Assembly (NCBI GenBank): GCA_955652345.1
Contig: CATPBV010000133.1
Span: 1-20,688, forward strand
DNA length: 20,688 bases
Source of the DNA: an uncultured Solirubrobacteraceae bacterium
GTDB taxonomy: Bacteria > Actinomycetota > Thermoleophilia > Solirubrobacterales > Solirubrobacteraceae
Direction of reading: 5' to 3'
The notes under the pieces are model-generated. The model did not search any database. It was not told where the DNA came from and saw only the letters and a list, made by a program, of their open reading frames with translations. Within the stretch, counting starts at the first letter, position 1. Every line of letters begins with the position of its first letter. Made by a program: the position numbers and the translations under genes. Shown one piece after another: positions 7,090-14,760 of this stretch.

Positions 7090-8331
7090 GTGGAAGACAG
7101 CGGGAATCGCGGGGTGAGCCGCCGCGACATTGGCGCGCTCGGCGCCGCGGCGCGCGCGCACCGTCGACCGATCCGGATGCCGGCGATCGCCTCGATCATG
7201 GCGTTGGCTGCGTTCTGCGTGCTGGTCACGTCCGGGGGCGCGATCGGGTTCGCCAAGGCGCCTCCCTCCAGCAACACAGATCTCGAAGCCGAGCTCCGCG
7301 GGCTCGTGGCGATGCCGGGCGGACCCCCCGGTGTGATCGCGGTGGTTCAGCGGGGCGCGCAGCTGAGGGTCTACGCCGCCGGCGTGAGCGACCTGCGCAA
7401 GCGCACTCCGATCCGCGCCTTTGCCCACATGCGGATCGCGAGCACGGCCAAGGCGTTCAGCGGTGCGGTGGCGCTGTCGCTCGTTCAGCGCGGTGTTCTC
7501 TCGCTGGACGACACCATCGGGAAGTGGATTCCGAAGCTACCGCGAGCTTGGGCAGCTGTCACGCTGGGTGAGGCGCTGCATCACACGAGCGGGCTGCCTG
7601 ACTTCGCGGAGAGCGCTGACTACATCGCGTTTCTCACGAAGCATCCGCACGCGACTCCCACTCCGCTGTTCCTCGTGAACTTCGTCGCCAACCGGCGTCT
7701 CGCATTCAAGCCCGGTACGCGATACCGGTACGCGAACATCGACAACTTCATCGTCGCACTGATGGCGCAGGCCGCGACCGGTCGCCCCTACGAGCGCCTG
7801 CTGGCCTCGCTTGTGTACCGGCCACTGCACCTGACCGCGACGAGCCTCCCGCGGGGGTTCGAGATCCCCTCGCCGGTCATGCACGGGTATCAGCTCGATC
7901 CGGCCGCCGGACCGCAGGATGTCTCCGAGCTCTTCAGCGCGGCGCTGTCGTGGGCGTCCGGCGGAATGATCTCCACCCCGCTCGACCTGAACCGCTTCAT
8001 CCGGGGATACATCGCCGCGAAGCTGTTCAGCCGCGCCATTCAGGCGGATCAGCTGCGGTTCGTGCCAGGCGAATCGGGTCCGCCCGGTCCGGGCATCAAC
8101 CTGGCGGGGCTCGCAGTGTTTCGCTACAGCACGCGCTGCGGCACGGTCTACGGGCACACCGGCAACATCCCGGGCTACACCCAGTTCATGGCGGCGACGC
8201 TCGACGGCTCCCGGTCGGTGACGGTCTCGGTGAACGAGCAGCTGAACCAGCACCAGACCGGTGAGCAGCTCGCGGCGTTCGAGCGGCTTCGCGAGATCGA
8301 GGAAGACGCAGTGTGCGCCGCGCTCGGTTAG
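7090..8331 (+). CDS. Class C beta-lactamase-like serine hydrolase, exported or membrane-anchored
   Basis: A penicillin-binding/class C beta-lactamase-fold serine hydrolase (D-alanyl-D-alanine carboxypeptidase, esterase or beta-lactamase-like). Counted from the GTG at 7090, it has the SxxK nucleophile STAK (Ser118, Lys121), the YxN element YAN (214-216) and the HTG triad (356-358) that replaces KTG, all in expected order and spacing. LHHTSGLPDF (163-172) is another family block. A hydrophobic segment MALAAFCVLVTSGGAIGF (about 37-54) follows a basic stretch and looks like a signal peptide or anchor, so it should act outside the cytoplasm. The start is uncertain: GTG 7090, GTG 7114 and ATG 7177 are in frame, and ATG 7177 would give a more usual signal peptide; none has a good ribosome binding site. 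Substrate is not predictable. It ends 12 nt before a strong hairpin. Confidence 0.88.
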   Translation: MEDSGNRGVSRRDIGALGAAARAHRRPIRMPAIASIMALAAFCVLVTSGGAIGFAKAPPSSNTDLEAELRGLVAMPGGPPGVIAVVQRGAQLRVYAAGVSDLRKRTPIRAFAHMRIASTAKAFSGAVALSLVQRGVLSLDDTIGKWIPKLPRAWAAVTLGEALHHTSGLPDFAESADYIAFLTKHPHATPTPLFLVNFVANRRLAFKPGTRYRYANIDNFIVALMAQAATGRPYERLLASLVYRPLHLTATSLPRGFEIPSPVMHGYQLDPAAGPQDVSELFSAALSWASGGMISTPLDLNRFIRGYIAAKLFSRAIQADQLRFVPGESGPPGPGINLAGLAVFRYSTRCGTVYGHTGNIPGYTQFMAATLDGSRSVTVSVNEQLNQHQTGEQLAAFERLREIEEDAVCAALG

Positions 8332-8343
8332 CGCGAGGTGGGT

Positions 8344-8374
8344 GTGAGCGGGGCTCGGGAGCAGCCCCGCTCAC
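8344..8374. terminator. Strong hairpin between convergent genes
   Basis: A perfect 12-bp inverted repeat (GTGAGCGGGGCT at 8344-8355, AGCCCCGCTCAC at 8363-8374) with a 7-nt loop fills the 53-nt gap between the serine hydrolase stop (8331, +) and the HtrA-type protease stop (8385, -). Position and symmetry indicate a bidirectional terminator. There is no T-run on either side, as is common for actinobacterial terminators. Confidence 0.75.
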
Positions 8375-8384
8375 GGGCTGGGTG

Positions 8385-9500
8385 TTATCCGGTCGGGGCG
8401 GACGCGGGACGCGTTCCCAGCGTCAGTCTGACGTCCAGCGGCTTGCCACCGCGCTGGATCGTCATCGTGAGCTTGTCTCCGGGGAGATAGGTGGCGACCG
8501 TCTGGCTGAACTGCGTGGTCGAGCCGATCGGCTTGCCGTCGATCGCGGTGATCAGATCCCCGGGCTGGAGTCCCGCAGCGGCCGCGGGCGTGCCCGGGGT
8601 GACCGGCGGATTCCCGTTCTGGTCAGATTGGGTCGCGATCCGGGCGCCGCCGGTGCTGTTGGCACTGAGGCTCACGCCGACGTAGGCGTGCCTCACGGGG
8701 TGGCCGGCGATGATCTGCTGTGCGATCTTGACCACCTTGTTGGACGGGATCGCGAACCCCACACCGGCGCTCGAGCCAGAGTTCGTCTGAATCTGATCGT
8801 TGAGTCCGATCAGGTGACCGTTGGCGTCGAGCAGGGGGCCGCCGGAGTTGCCCGGATTGATCGCGGCGTCGGTCTGGATTGCGCCGACAATCTGGAAGTT
8901 GTTGGGCGCCGTAATGGTGCGTCCGACCGCGCTCACGATTCCCCCCGTGGTGGTTTCGGGGAGACTGAACGGGCTCCCGATCGCGACCACCGGATCGCCG
9001 ACCGCCGCCGCCGAGGAGTCCCCCACGGGAATTGGGTGTAGCTCCGAGGCCGGCACGTTCACGCGGATCACCCCGACATCGGTCGAGGGATCGGTTCCAA
9101 GCACCTTCGCGCTGGCCGACCGCCCGTCCTGGAAATGAACCGTCACGGAGGTCGCTCCTGCCACCACGTGCTCGTCGGTGAGGATGTCGCCGTTTCGGTC
9201 ATAGACGACGCCGGCGCCCTCGCCGGAGGTCTGTTGGCTTCCACCGAATGGATTGACCGACGGGCTGTTCTGCGTGACGACGATGTCGACCACGCCAGGA
9301 CTTGCGTTGCGGTAGATCTGGTTCACCGTCAATCCCCGGGACGAGCTCAGAGACGTTGGTAGTCCGGCGCCGGCGGCCTGCTGGATCACGGTGGTGGTGA
9401 CAGAGCGCGTGGTGGTGCCGCCGCTAGCCACGGCGAGAGCCACCACGGCACCGGCCACGGCGCCGCCGACGACCGGCAGGAATCGGATGAGGCGGTTCAT
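8385..9500 (-). CDS. htrA: HtrA/DegP-type membrane-anchored serine protease with PDZ domain
   Basis: A trypsin-like HtrA protease for envelope protein quality control. The 371-residue protein has a single N-terminal hydrophobic anchor (about 7-26), a Thr/Ser-rich linker, a chymotrypsin-fold domain (about 55-255) and one C-terminal PDZ domain (about 265-365). The catalytic triad is visible as His111 in LTDEHVVAGA, Asp141 in STDVGVIRV and Ser219 in NPGNSGGPLL. The PDZ part shows YVGVSLS, AAAAGLQPGDLITAIDGKPI and the closing MTIQRGGKPL. The ATG at 9498-9500 is supported by an AGGAG motif at 9510-9514 on the minus strand, 9 nt upstream. It stands alone behind a possible terminator of the upstream synthetase, so it probably has its own promoter in 9515-9590, though I see no convincing -10/-35 pair. 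Specific orthology within HtrA, DegQ and PepD groups is not resolved. Confidence 0.95.
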   Translation of the reverse strand: MNRLIRFLPVVGGAVAGAVVALAVASGGTTTRSVTTTVIQQAAGAGLPTSLSSSRGLTVNQIYRNASPGVVDIVVTQNSPSVNPFGGSQQTSGEGAGVVYDRNGDILTDEHVVAGATSVTVHFQDGRSASAKVLGTDPSTDVGVIRVNVPASELHPIPVGDSSAAAVGDPVVAIGSPFSLPETTTGGIVSAVGRTITAPNNFQIVGAIQTDAAINPGNSGGPLLDANGHLIGLNDQIQTNSGSSAGVGFAIPSNKVVKIAQQIIAGHPVRHAYVGVSLSANSTGGARIATQSDQNGNPPVTPGTPAAAAGLQPGDLITAIDGKPIGSTTQFSQTVATYLPGDKLTMTIQRGGKPLDVRLTLGTRPASAPTG

Positions 9501-9509
9501 TGTCAGATG

Positions 9510-9514
9510 CTCCT
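9510..9514 (-). promoter_or_regulatory. Ribosome binding site of htrA
   Basis: AGGAG on the minus strand lies 9 nt before the ATG at 9500. It is one of the few clear Shine-Dalgarno sites in the window and fixes the protease start. Confidence 0.75.
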
Positions 9515-9592
9515 ACGGATTCGATCTCTTGCTCAGTGCAGGGCTACCCACTAGACCAGGCTCGCGTGAGAATCCGATCAGAACTAGATGAG

Positions 9593-9608
9593 AGGCTCGT
9601 AAGAGCCT
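9593..9608 (-). terminator. Possible terminator of acetoacetyl-CoA synthetase gene
   Basis: A perfect 6-bp stem (AGGCTC/GAGCCT) with a 4-nt loop begins one base after the synthetase stop codon on the minus strand and is followed by the moderately T-rich CTCATCTAGTTCT. It would separate the synthetase from htrA 92 nt downstream. The stem is short, so confidence is limited. Confidence 0.45.
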
Positions 9609-9609
9609 G

Positions 9610-11547
9610 TCAGACCGCCGACCTGGACATCTCGACGAAGTAGTCGAGCGCCTTCGGGTTGGCGAGCGATTCCCGGCTTGCGGCCTGCTCGGGGGCGGTT
9701 CCCATCAGGATCCGCTTGACCGGGACCTCGAGCACCTTCCCCGAGAGGGTGCGCGGCACCTCCGCGATCTGCCGGACTTCGTCGGGCACGTGGCGCGGCG
9801 AGCAGTCCTCCCTGATGCGGCGGCGGATCTGCGCGATCAGATCGTCATCCAGCGACTCACCGTCGCGCAGCACGACGAACAGCGGCATCCACCCGTCGGT
9901 CCCCTCGCGTGGCACATCGACCACGAGCGCATCCACAACCTGCTCGAGCAACAGCACCGCACGGTAGATCTCGCTCGTCCCCATTCGGATCCCGCCGCGG
10001 TTGATCGTCGAATCGGAGCGTCCGTAGATGACCGCGGTACCGCGAGGAGTGATCTTGATCCAGTCGCCGTGCCGCCACACCCCGGGGTAGTGATCGAAGT
10101 AGCTCTCCCGGTATCGCTCGCCGCCGGGGTCTCCCCAGAAGAACACGGGCATCGAGGGCATCGGCTTGGTGATCACCAGCTCTCCGACCTCGTCGATCAG
10201 CGCCTCGCCGTCGGGATCCCAGGCCTCGACGCTCGCGCCGAGCGAGCGCCCCTGAAGCTCGCCGAGGTAAACCGGGAGCGTCGGCACTCCGCCGACGAAC
10301 GCCGTGCACACGTCGGTCCCCCCCGAGGTCGAGAACAGCCAGGTTTCCTTGCCCAGATGGTCGTAGACCCACTGGAACCCCTCGGGTGAGAGCGGCGAGC
10401 CGGTGGAGCCGACCGCGCGCAGCGCACTCAGATCGCGCTCGGCGGCCGGCGCCACGGATTCCTTCATGCACGCCGCGATGAATGCAGCGCTGGTTCCAAA
10501 GCACGTCATCTTGGTCCGCTCGGCGAGGTCCCAGAGGGTTCCGAGGTCGGGGTGGCCCGGGTTTCCATCGAACAGGACCATGACCGCGTCCGTCAGCAGC
10601 ACACCGATCAAGAAGTTCCACATCATCCATCCGGTCGTCGAGAACCAGAACACCCGATCACCGGCCTGCGCGTCGAGATGCAGATTGCACTTCTTGAGCT
10701 GCTCGAGCAGGATCCCACCATGACCATGGACGATCGGCTTGGGCAGGCCGGTGGTCCCGGAGCTGTACAGCACCCAGAGGGGATGATCGAACGGAACCGC
10801 CGTGAATTCGAGCTCTGCCCCTTCTTGTGCGAATCCCGGCTCCCAGCCTGAGCCGTCGAGGTAGCCGAGGCGGACCACCCGCTCGAGCGAGGGGACCTCG
10901 GCGGCTATCCCGTCGACCACCGCACGGCGGTCGTGGTCCTTGCCTCCATATCGGTAGCCGTCGATCGCAAGCATCACCTTCGGCTCGATCTGGGCGAAGC
11001 GGTCGATCACGCTGCGAGCGCCGAACTCGGGCGCCGCCGCCGACCAGACCGCGCCGATGCAGGAGCACGCAAGAAACGCCGCGACCGTCTCCGGGATGTT
11101 CGGCATGTACGCGACGACCCGGTCTCCTTTCCCCACGCCGAGCTCGCGGAGGCCAGCCGCGATCGCGGCCGTCTGGCTCCGCAGTTCCCGCCAGGTAACG
11201 GCGGCGAGCTCTCGCAGCTCCGACGCGTGGAGGATCGCCGCCTCCTCGTCGCGCTTTCCCCGGAAGATGTGCTCCGGATACGAGACGCGCGCCCCGGGAA
11301 ACCATTCCGCGCCCGGCATCTCGGCGCGCCCCAGGACCCGCGCGTCCTGCGGATCCAGGCGAACGTCGAAGTAGTCCCGGATCGATCCCCAGAAGACTTC
11401 GAGATCGCGCACCGACCACTTCCACAGCTCGTCGTAGTCGCGGAAGCGAAGGCCATGCTCGCTCGCGAGCCAGGCCGCGTACCGCGTCAGCGTGGCTCGC
11501 TGCACAGCCTCGGGCGACGGCTCCCAGAGAAGCTGCGGCTCACTCAT
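9610..11547 (-). CDS. aacS: Acetoacetyl-CoA synthetase (acetate-CoA ligase family)
   Basis: An AMP-forming acyl-CoA ligase of 645 residues that best fits acetoacetate-CoA ligase: acetoacetate + ATP + CoA gives acetoacetyl-CoA + AMP + PPi, in the cytosol. The N-terminal cap LWEPSPEAVQRATLTRYAAW and EWFPGARVSYPEHIF are typical of this subgroup rather than acetyl-CoA synthetase. The adenylate P-loop is YSSGTTGLPK (261-270); STTGWMMWNFLIG and GGTDVCTAF follow; the catalytic, acetylatable Lys is Lys604 in TLSGKVLEVPVKR. The ATG at 11545-11547 lacks an obvious ribosome binding site, but the following residues match the family start. The Fur-family gene lies 50 nt upstream on the same strand, so they could share a transcript. 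It would feed ketone-body or polyhydroxyalkanoate-type carbon into acetyl-CoA metabolism. A propionyl- or other short-chain acyl-CoA ligase is the main alternative. Confidence 0.9.
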   Translation of the reverse strand: MSEPQLLWEPSPEAVQRATLTRYAAWLASEHGLRFRDYDELWKWSVRDLEVFWGSIRDYFDVRLDPQDARVLGRAEMPGAEWFPGARVSYPEHIFRGKRDEEAAILHASELRELAAVTWRELRSQTAAIAAGLRELGVGKGDRVVAYMPNIPETVAAFLACSCIGAVWSAAAPEFGARSVIDRFAQIEPKVMLAIDGYRYGGKDHDRRAVVDGIAAEVPSLERVVRLGYLDGSGWEPGFAQEGAELEFTAVPFDHPLWVLYSSGTTGLPKPIVHGHGGILLEQLKKCNLHLDAQAGDRVFWFSTTGWMMWNFLIGVLLTDAVMVLFDGNPGHPDLGTLWDLAERTKMTCFGTSAAFIAACMKESVAPAAERDLSALRAVGSTGSPLSPEGFQWVYDHLGKETWLFSTSGGTDVCTAFVGGVPTLPVYLGELQGRSLGASVEAWDPDGEALIDEVGELVITKPMPSMPVFFWGDPGGERYRESYFDHYPGVWRHGDWIKITPRGTAVIYGRSDSTINRGGIRMGTSEIYRAVLLLEQVVDALVVDVPREGTDGWMPLFVVLRDGESLDDDLIAQIRRRIREDCSPRHVPDEVRQIAEVPRTLSGKVLEVPVKRILMGTAPEQAASRESLANPKALDYFVEMSRSAV

Positions 11548-11597
11548 CGCGGGCAGTATGCCGGTTCGTCAGCAACGGTCTCTCCGGTGCGCACGGG

Positions 11598-12035
11598 TCA
11601 GCCGCAGGTCTCGCAGCTGCCCCGGAGCACCACCTCGTGGTGGTCGACGCGCATCCCCAGCCGGTCCGAGAGCCGCCCGATCGCTCGCTCCAGCCCGGGG
11701 TCGTCGAACGCGACCAACCTGCCGCACCGGTCGCAGACGAGGTGGTGGTGATGCTCCCCGCCGGGATGCGCCGGTTCGAATCGCGCCACGCCATCGCCGA
11801 CCTCGACCCGCTCGACGAGGTCGTGCTCACCCAGCAGCTCGAGCACCCGATAGATGCTCGCTCGCCCGGTGGGGCGCCCTTTCGCGCGCAGCGCATCCTC
11901 GATCTCGACGGCGCTCAGCGCGCATGACTCGCCGGCAAGCAGATCGATCACCCGCTCGCGCGCCCCGCCGCGCCTGAACCCCGCGCCCGCGAGAACGGCG
12001 TGTACGTGGCTGCTCCAGTCCGATCTACCGGTCAT
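11598..12035 (-). CDS. zur: Fur-family metalloregulator, probably Zur
   Basis: A 145-residue Fur-superfamily repressor. The winged-helix domain fills about 1-85, with recognition helix TGRASIYRVLELL (56-68). The C-terminal dimerisation domain begins at the His cluster HHHH (95-98). Two CxxC pairs, Cys101/Cys104 in CDRCG and Cys141/Cys144 in CETCG, would hold the structural zinc, and His132/His133 lie in a metal-sensing region. The gene is divergent from a znu-type importer with 66 nt between starts and an inverted repeat in that gap, hence Zur is the preferred call; a manganese sensor (Mur-like) is possible because the importer's binding protein has Glu ligands. The ATG at 12033-12035 has no ribosome binding site, but TAACCT lies 8 nt upstream in the correct orientation for a -10, consistent with a leaderless message. 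Confidence 0.88.
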   Translation of the reverse strand: MTGRSDWSSHVHAVLAGAGFRRGGARERVIDLLAGESCALSAVEIEDALRAKGRPTGRASIYRVLELLGEHDLVERVEVGDGVARFEPAHPGGEHHHHLVCDRCGRLVAFDDPGLERAIGRLSDRLGMRVDHHEVVLRGSCETCG

Positions 12036-12043
12036 CCGGAGTA

Positions 12044-12049
12044 AGGTTA
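12044..12049 (-). promoter_or_regulatory. Possible -10 element of zur
   Basis: TAACCT on the minus strand ends 8 nt before the zur ATG, which would place the transcript start at or next to the start codon. No matching -35 hexamer is evident at 16-18 bp; that space is taken by the inverted repeat. Confidence 0.35.
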
Positions 12050-12061
12050 GCTCGCCAACGC

Positions 12062-12086
12062 GATAACGAGACTCAATCTCATTTCA
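12062..12086. promoter_or_regulatory. Candidate Zur/Fur operator between divergent zur and znuA
   Basis: An imperfect inverted repeat, GATAACGAGA (12062-12071), 5-nt spacer, TCTCATTTCA (12077-12086); 7 of 10 positions are symmetric, including the inner GAGA/TCTC. Its AT-richness stands out from the surroundings and its GATAA...TCAT pattern resembles Fur-superfamily boxes. It lies between a possible -10 for each gene, so one bound dimer could shut both. Confidence 0.55.
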
Positions 12087-12089
12087 TGG

Positions 12090-12095
12090 TAAGTT
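12090..12095 (+). promoter_or_regulatory. Possible -10 element of znuA
   Basis: TAAGTT ends 6 nt before the GTG start of the binding-protein gene, so the message would begin at or near that codon. There is no recognisable -35 and no good Shine-Dalgarno, which fits a leaderless, operator-controlled promoter but is weak evidence alone. Confidence 0.35.
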
Positions 12096-12101
12096 GGTGC
12101 G

Positions 12102-13028
12102 GTGCGATCGCTATCCCGCGCCGTTCTGCTGCCGACCATCCTCGCCGCGGCGCTGGCGCTGGCGCTGCTCGCGGGCTGCGGAGGCACCGGCGCCGCTACC
12201 GCCTCTGGCGGCAGGATCAGCGTGGTCGCGGCCGAGAACTTCTGGGGAAGCATCGCCAGCCAGCTGGCCGGCAACAAGGCCACCGTCCAGAGCGTGATCG
12301 CTAACCCCGCGCAGGATCCCCATTCGTACCAGCCGACGGCGGGCGATGCGCGCACCCTCGCCACCGCTCAGCTCGTGATCGCGAACGGGATCGGCTACGA
12401 CCCTTGGGTGCCGCGACTGCTTGCGGCGAATCCGACGTCCGGGCGGGTGGCCCTGACCGTCGGGGCGTTGCTCGGCCTGCAGCAGGGTGACAACCCACAT
12501 CGCTGGTACGCCCCGGCGGACGTGGAGGCCGTCGCGGCCGCGATCGCTGCCGCCCTGGAGAAGCTCGACCCGAAGGACGCCGCATATTTCAAACAACGGC
12601 TGGGGCAGTTCGAGAGCACCGCCCTGGCGCGATACCACGCGGTGATCAGCGCGATCAGGGCCCGGTATTCAGGCGTACCGGTCGGAGCCTCCGAGAGCAT
12701 GTTCGCTCTCCTGGCGCCGGCGCTCGGCCTGCACCTCGTCACGCCCTACGGCTTCATGAAGGCAATCAGCGAGGGCACCGAGGTGACCGCTCAGAACACC
12801 GTCACCGCCGAGCGGCAAATCGCCCAGCATCAGATCAAGGTGTGGATCTACAACTCGCAGAACGCCACCCCCGAGATCCAGCGCTTGAACTCGCTGGCCC
12901 GGGCGCAGGGCATTCCGATCGCGACGATCACCGAGACGCTCTCGCCGCCGCAGGCCAGCTTCGAACAGTGGCAGGTGGCACAGCTCCAGCGGATCGAGCA
13001 GGCGCTGCGTGAGGCGACCGGGCGATGA
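12102..13028 (+). CDS. znuA: Zinc/manganese ABC transporter substrate-binding lipoprotein
   Basis: A cluster A-I metal-binding protein of 308 residues that would deliver Zn2+ or Mn2+ to the permeases downstream. The GTG start at 12102 gives a basic n-region, a hydrophobic core and the lipobox LAGC with lipidated Cys26. Two metal-ligand histidines are clear: His74 in DPHSYQPT and His133 in NPHRWYAP. The third position reads GASESMF (Glu198) rather than the His of typical ZnuA, and the fourth appears as Glu278 in ATITETL, where Asp is usual. A Glu third ligand recalls manganese-binding PsaA, so metal specificity is open. The His-rich acidic loop common in Gram-negative ZnuA is absent. Its stop overlaps the ATPase gene by 4 nt (ATGA). 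Control by the divergent Fur-family regulator is likely. Confidence 0.9.
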   Translation: MRSLSRAVLLPTILAAALALALLAGCGGTGAATASGGRISVVAAENFWGSIASQLAGNKATVQSVIANPAQDPHSYQPTAGDARTLATAQLVIANGIGYDPWVPRLLAANPTSGRVALTVGALLGLQQGDNPHRWYAPADVEAVAAAIAAALEKLDPKDAAYFKQRLGQFESTALARYHAVISAIRARYSGVPVGASESMFALLAPALGLHLVTPYGFMKAISEGTEVTAQNTVTAERQIAQHQIKVWIYNSQNATPEIQRLNSLARAQGIPIATITETLSPPQASFEQWQVAQLQRIEQALREATGR

Positions 13029-13924
13029 TCGCCGAGCGAAACGACGAGTCGCTGTCGGGCAGCTCTGCGGGATCACATGTCGATCCGGCCACGCATCAGG
13101 AGCCGGCGGTGGCGCTCAGCGCAGCGACCATCACGCGCGCCGGCCAGCAGGTCCTGGCCGACGTCGAGCTGACGGTCTCCCACGGCGAGTTCGTCGCGGT
13201 GCTCGGGCCGAACGGTGCCGGCAAATCGACCCTGATGCTCACCATCCTCGGACTTCTGCCGCTGGCCGCCGGGCAGGCGAGCGTGCTCGGCACGGAGCCC
13301 GTCGCGGCTCGACCGCGGGTTGGCTACCTCCCCCAGCGGCGGGCGTTCGATGAGAGCACGCGTGTTCGTGGGGTCGACGTCGTCTCACTTGGGCTCGACG
13401 GGGCGCGATGGGGGCTGCCGGTCCCAATCTCCCCCGCGGCTCGCGCCCGCCGTCGGGACGTTCGCCGGAGGGTCCGGGAGACGATCGAGCTGGTCGGAGC
13501 GAGCGAGTACGCCCAGCGGCCGATCGGCGAGCTCTCGGGCGGCGAGCAGCAACGCCTGCTGATCGCACAGGCACTGGTTCGAGACCCTGAGCTGCTGATC
13601 CTCGACGAGCCGCTCGACAGCCTCGATCTCCCCAACCAGGCAGAGATCGCGGCGCTCCTTGACCGAATCTGCACCGGCCGTGGAGTGGCAGTGCTGCTGG
13701 TCGCCCACGACGTGAACCCGCTCATCGGCTATCTCGACCGCGTGATCTACCTGGCCCACGGGCGCGCACTCGAAGGGCCCGTCGAGGAAGTGATCACCTC
13801 GGAGAAGCTGAGTGATCTGTACGGGGCTCCGGTCGAGGTCCTCCGTACAACGCAAGGAAGGCTGGTGGTGGTCGGGACGCCGGACGCCCCACACCATCAC
13901 GGACCCCGCCACGGGCACCCGTGA
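13025..13924 (+). CDS. znuC: Metal ABC transporter ATP-binding protein with His-rich tail
   Basis: The cytoplasmic ATPase that powers the importer. Over 299 residues it shows Walker A GPNGAGKST (61-69), Q-loop Gln104 in YLPQR, signature LSGGEQQRLL (170-179), Walker B LLILDEP (190-196) and H-loop His228 in LLVAHDVN. An N-terminal extension of about 28 residues precedes the ABC domain. The last ten residues, HHHGPRHGHP, form a His-rich tail that could bind metal; this is unusual for the family as I know it and may sense or buffer cytosolic metal. Both ends are coupled: ATGA with znuA upstream and GTGA with the first permease downstream. Confidence 0.93.
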   Translation: MIAERNDESLSGSSAGSHVDPATHQEPAVALSAATITRAGQQVLADVELTVSHGEFVAVLGPNGAGKSTLMLTILGLLPLAAGQASVLGTEPVAARPRVGYLPQRRAFDESTRVRGVDVVSLGLDGARWGLPVPISPAARARRRDVRRRVRETIELVGASEYAQRPIGELSGGEQQRLLIAQALVRDPELLILDEPLDSLDLPNQAEIAALLDRICTGRGVAVLLVAHDVNPLIGYLDRVIYLAHGRALEGPVEEVITSEKLSDLYGAPVEVLRTTQGRLVVVGTPDAPHHHGPRHGHP

Positions 13925-14760
13925 GCCCTTCACTGTCACTCGATCTGGTGTCCGACGTACGCCAGCTGCTCGAGTTCCAGTTCATGGTGAATGCGCTCGA
14001 GGCGGCGACGATAGTCGCGGTGCTGGCGGGAGCTGTCGGGTGGTACATGGTGCTTCGGCGCCAGAGCTTCGCGGGCCACACGCTGTCGGTGATGGCGTTC
14101 CCTGGCGCCACCGGCGCGGCGCTCGCGGGGATCCCCACGGCGCTCGGGTACTACCTTGCGTGCGGCGCTGCCGCAGTCGCGATCGGTCGCTCAGGCCGCG
14201 GGTCGCGTACCGAGAACGCCGCAATCGGCACGGTGCAGACCGCCGGCCTGGCCGCGGGGTTCCTGTTCCTGTCGCTGGGTCACGCCGTCCTCAGCGGGCT
14301 CGAGACCGTGCTGTTCGGGAACATCCTCGGGGTCTCTTCCGGGCAGGTGCTGGGCTTGCTCGTGGTGGCGGCGGTAGTGCTCGGCCTGCTCGCCGTGGGG
14401 GCTCGTCCCCTGCTGTTCGCGACGATCGACCGGGAGGTGGCGCGGGCCAGCGGGGTTCCGGTGGCCGCACTTGATGTCGGCTTCCTGCTCGTCCTGGCGC
14501 TCGCGGTCGCGGCGACCAGCCAGATCACCGGCGCGCTGCTCGTGTTCGCGCTGCTGGTCGCGCCGCCGGCCGCCGCGCAGGTGCTCACGACGCGTCCGCT
14601 TGCGTCGCTTGCGCTGAGCATCGCGTTCGCCGTGCTGGTTGCCTGGCTGGGACTGGGGATCGCGTACTTCTCGATCTATCCGGTGGGCTTCTACATCACG
14701 AGCATCGCGTTCGGGCTCTACCTGCTCGCCCGCATCGGCCGCCGTCTGGCGAGGACCTGA
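13921..14760 (+). CDS. znuB: Metal ABC transporter permease (ABC-3 family), first copy
   Basis: A 279-residue ABC-3/ZnuB-type inner-membrane permease with about eight hydrophobic segments. EFQFMVNALEAATIVAVLAG and WYMVLRRQSFAGHTLSVMAF match the N-terminal part of the family, and FALLVAPPAAAQVLTTRPL is the conserved cytoplasmic coupling region. The GTG start overlaps the znuC stop by 4 nt; its own TGA shares one base with the next permease ATG (TGATG). Two different permeases downstream of a single ATPase imply a heterodimeric channel. Confidence 0.92.
   Translation: MSPSLSLDLVSDVRQLLEFQFMVNALEAATIVAVLAGAVGWYMVLRRQSFAGHTLSVMAFPGATGAALAGIPTALGYYLACGAAAVAIGRSGRGSRTENAAIGTVQTAGLAAGFLFLSLGHAVLSGLETVLFGNILGVSSGQVLGLLVVAAVVLGLLAVGARPLLFATIDREVARASGVPVAALDVGFLLVLALAVAATSQITGALLVFALLVAPPAAAQVLTTRPLASLALSIAFAVLVAWLGLGIAYFSIYPVGFYITSIAFGLYLLARIGRRLART

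Noticed and set aside
9515..9592. Search for an htrA promoter
   Set aside because: Several TAG/TTC fragments exist but no hexamer pair with 16-18 bp spacing, so no promoter is called.
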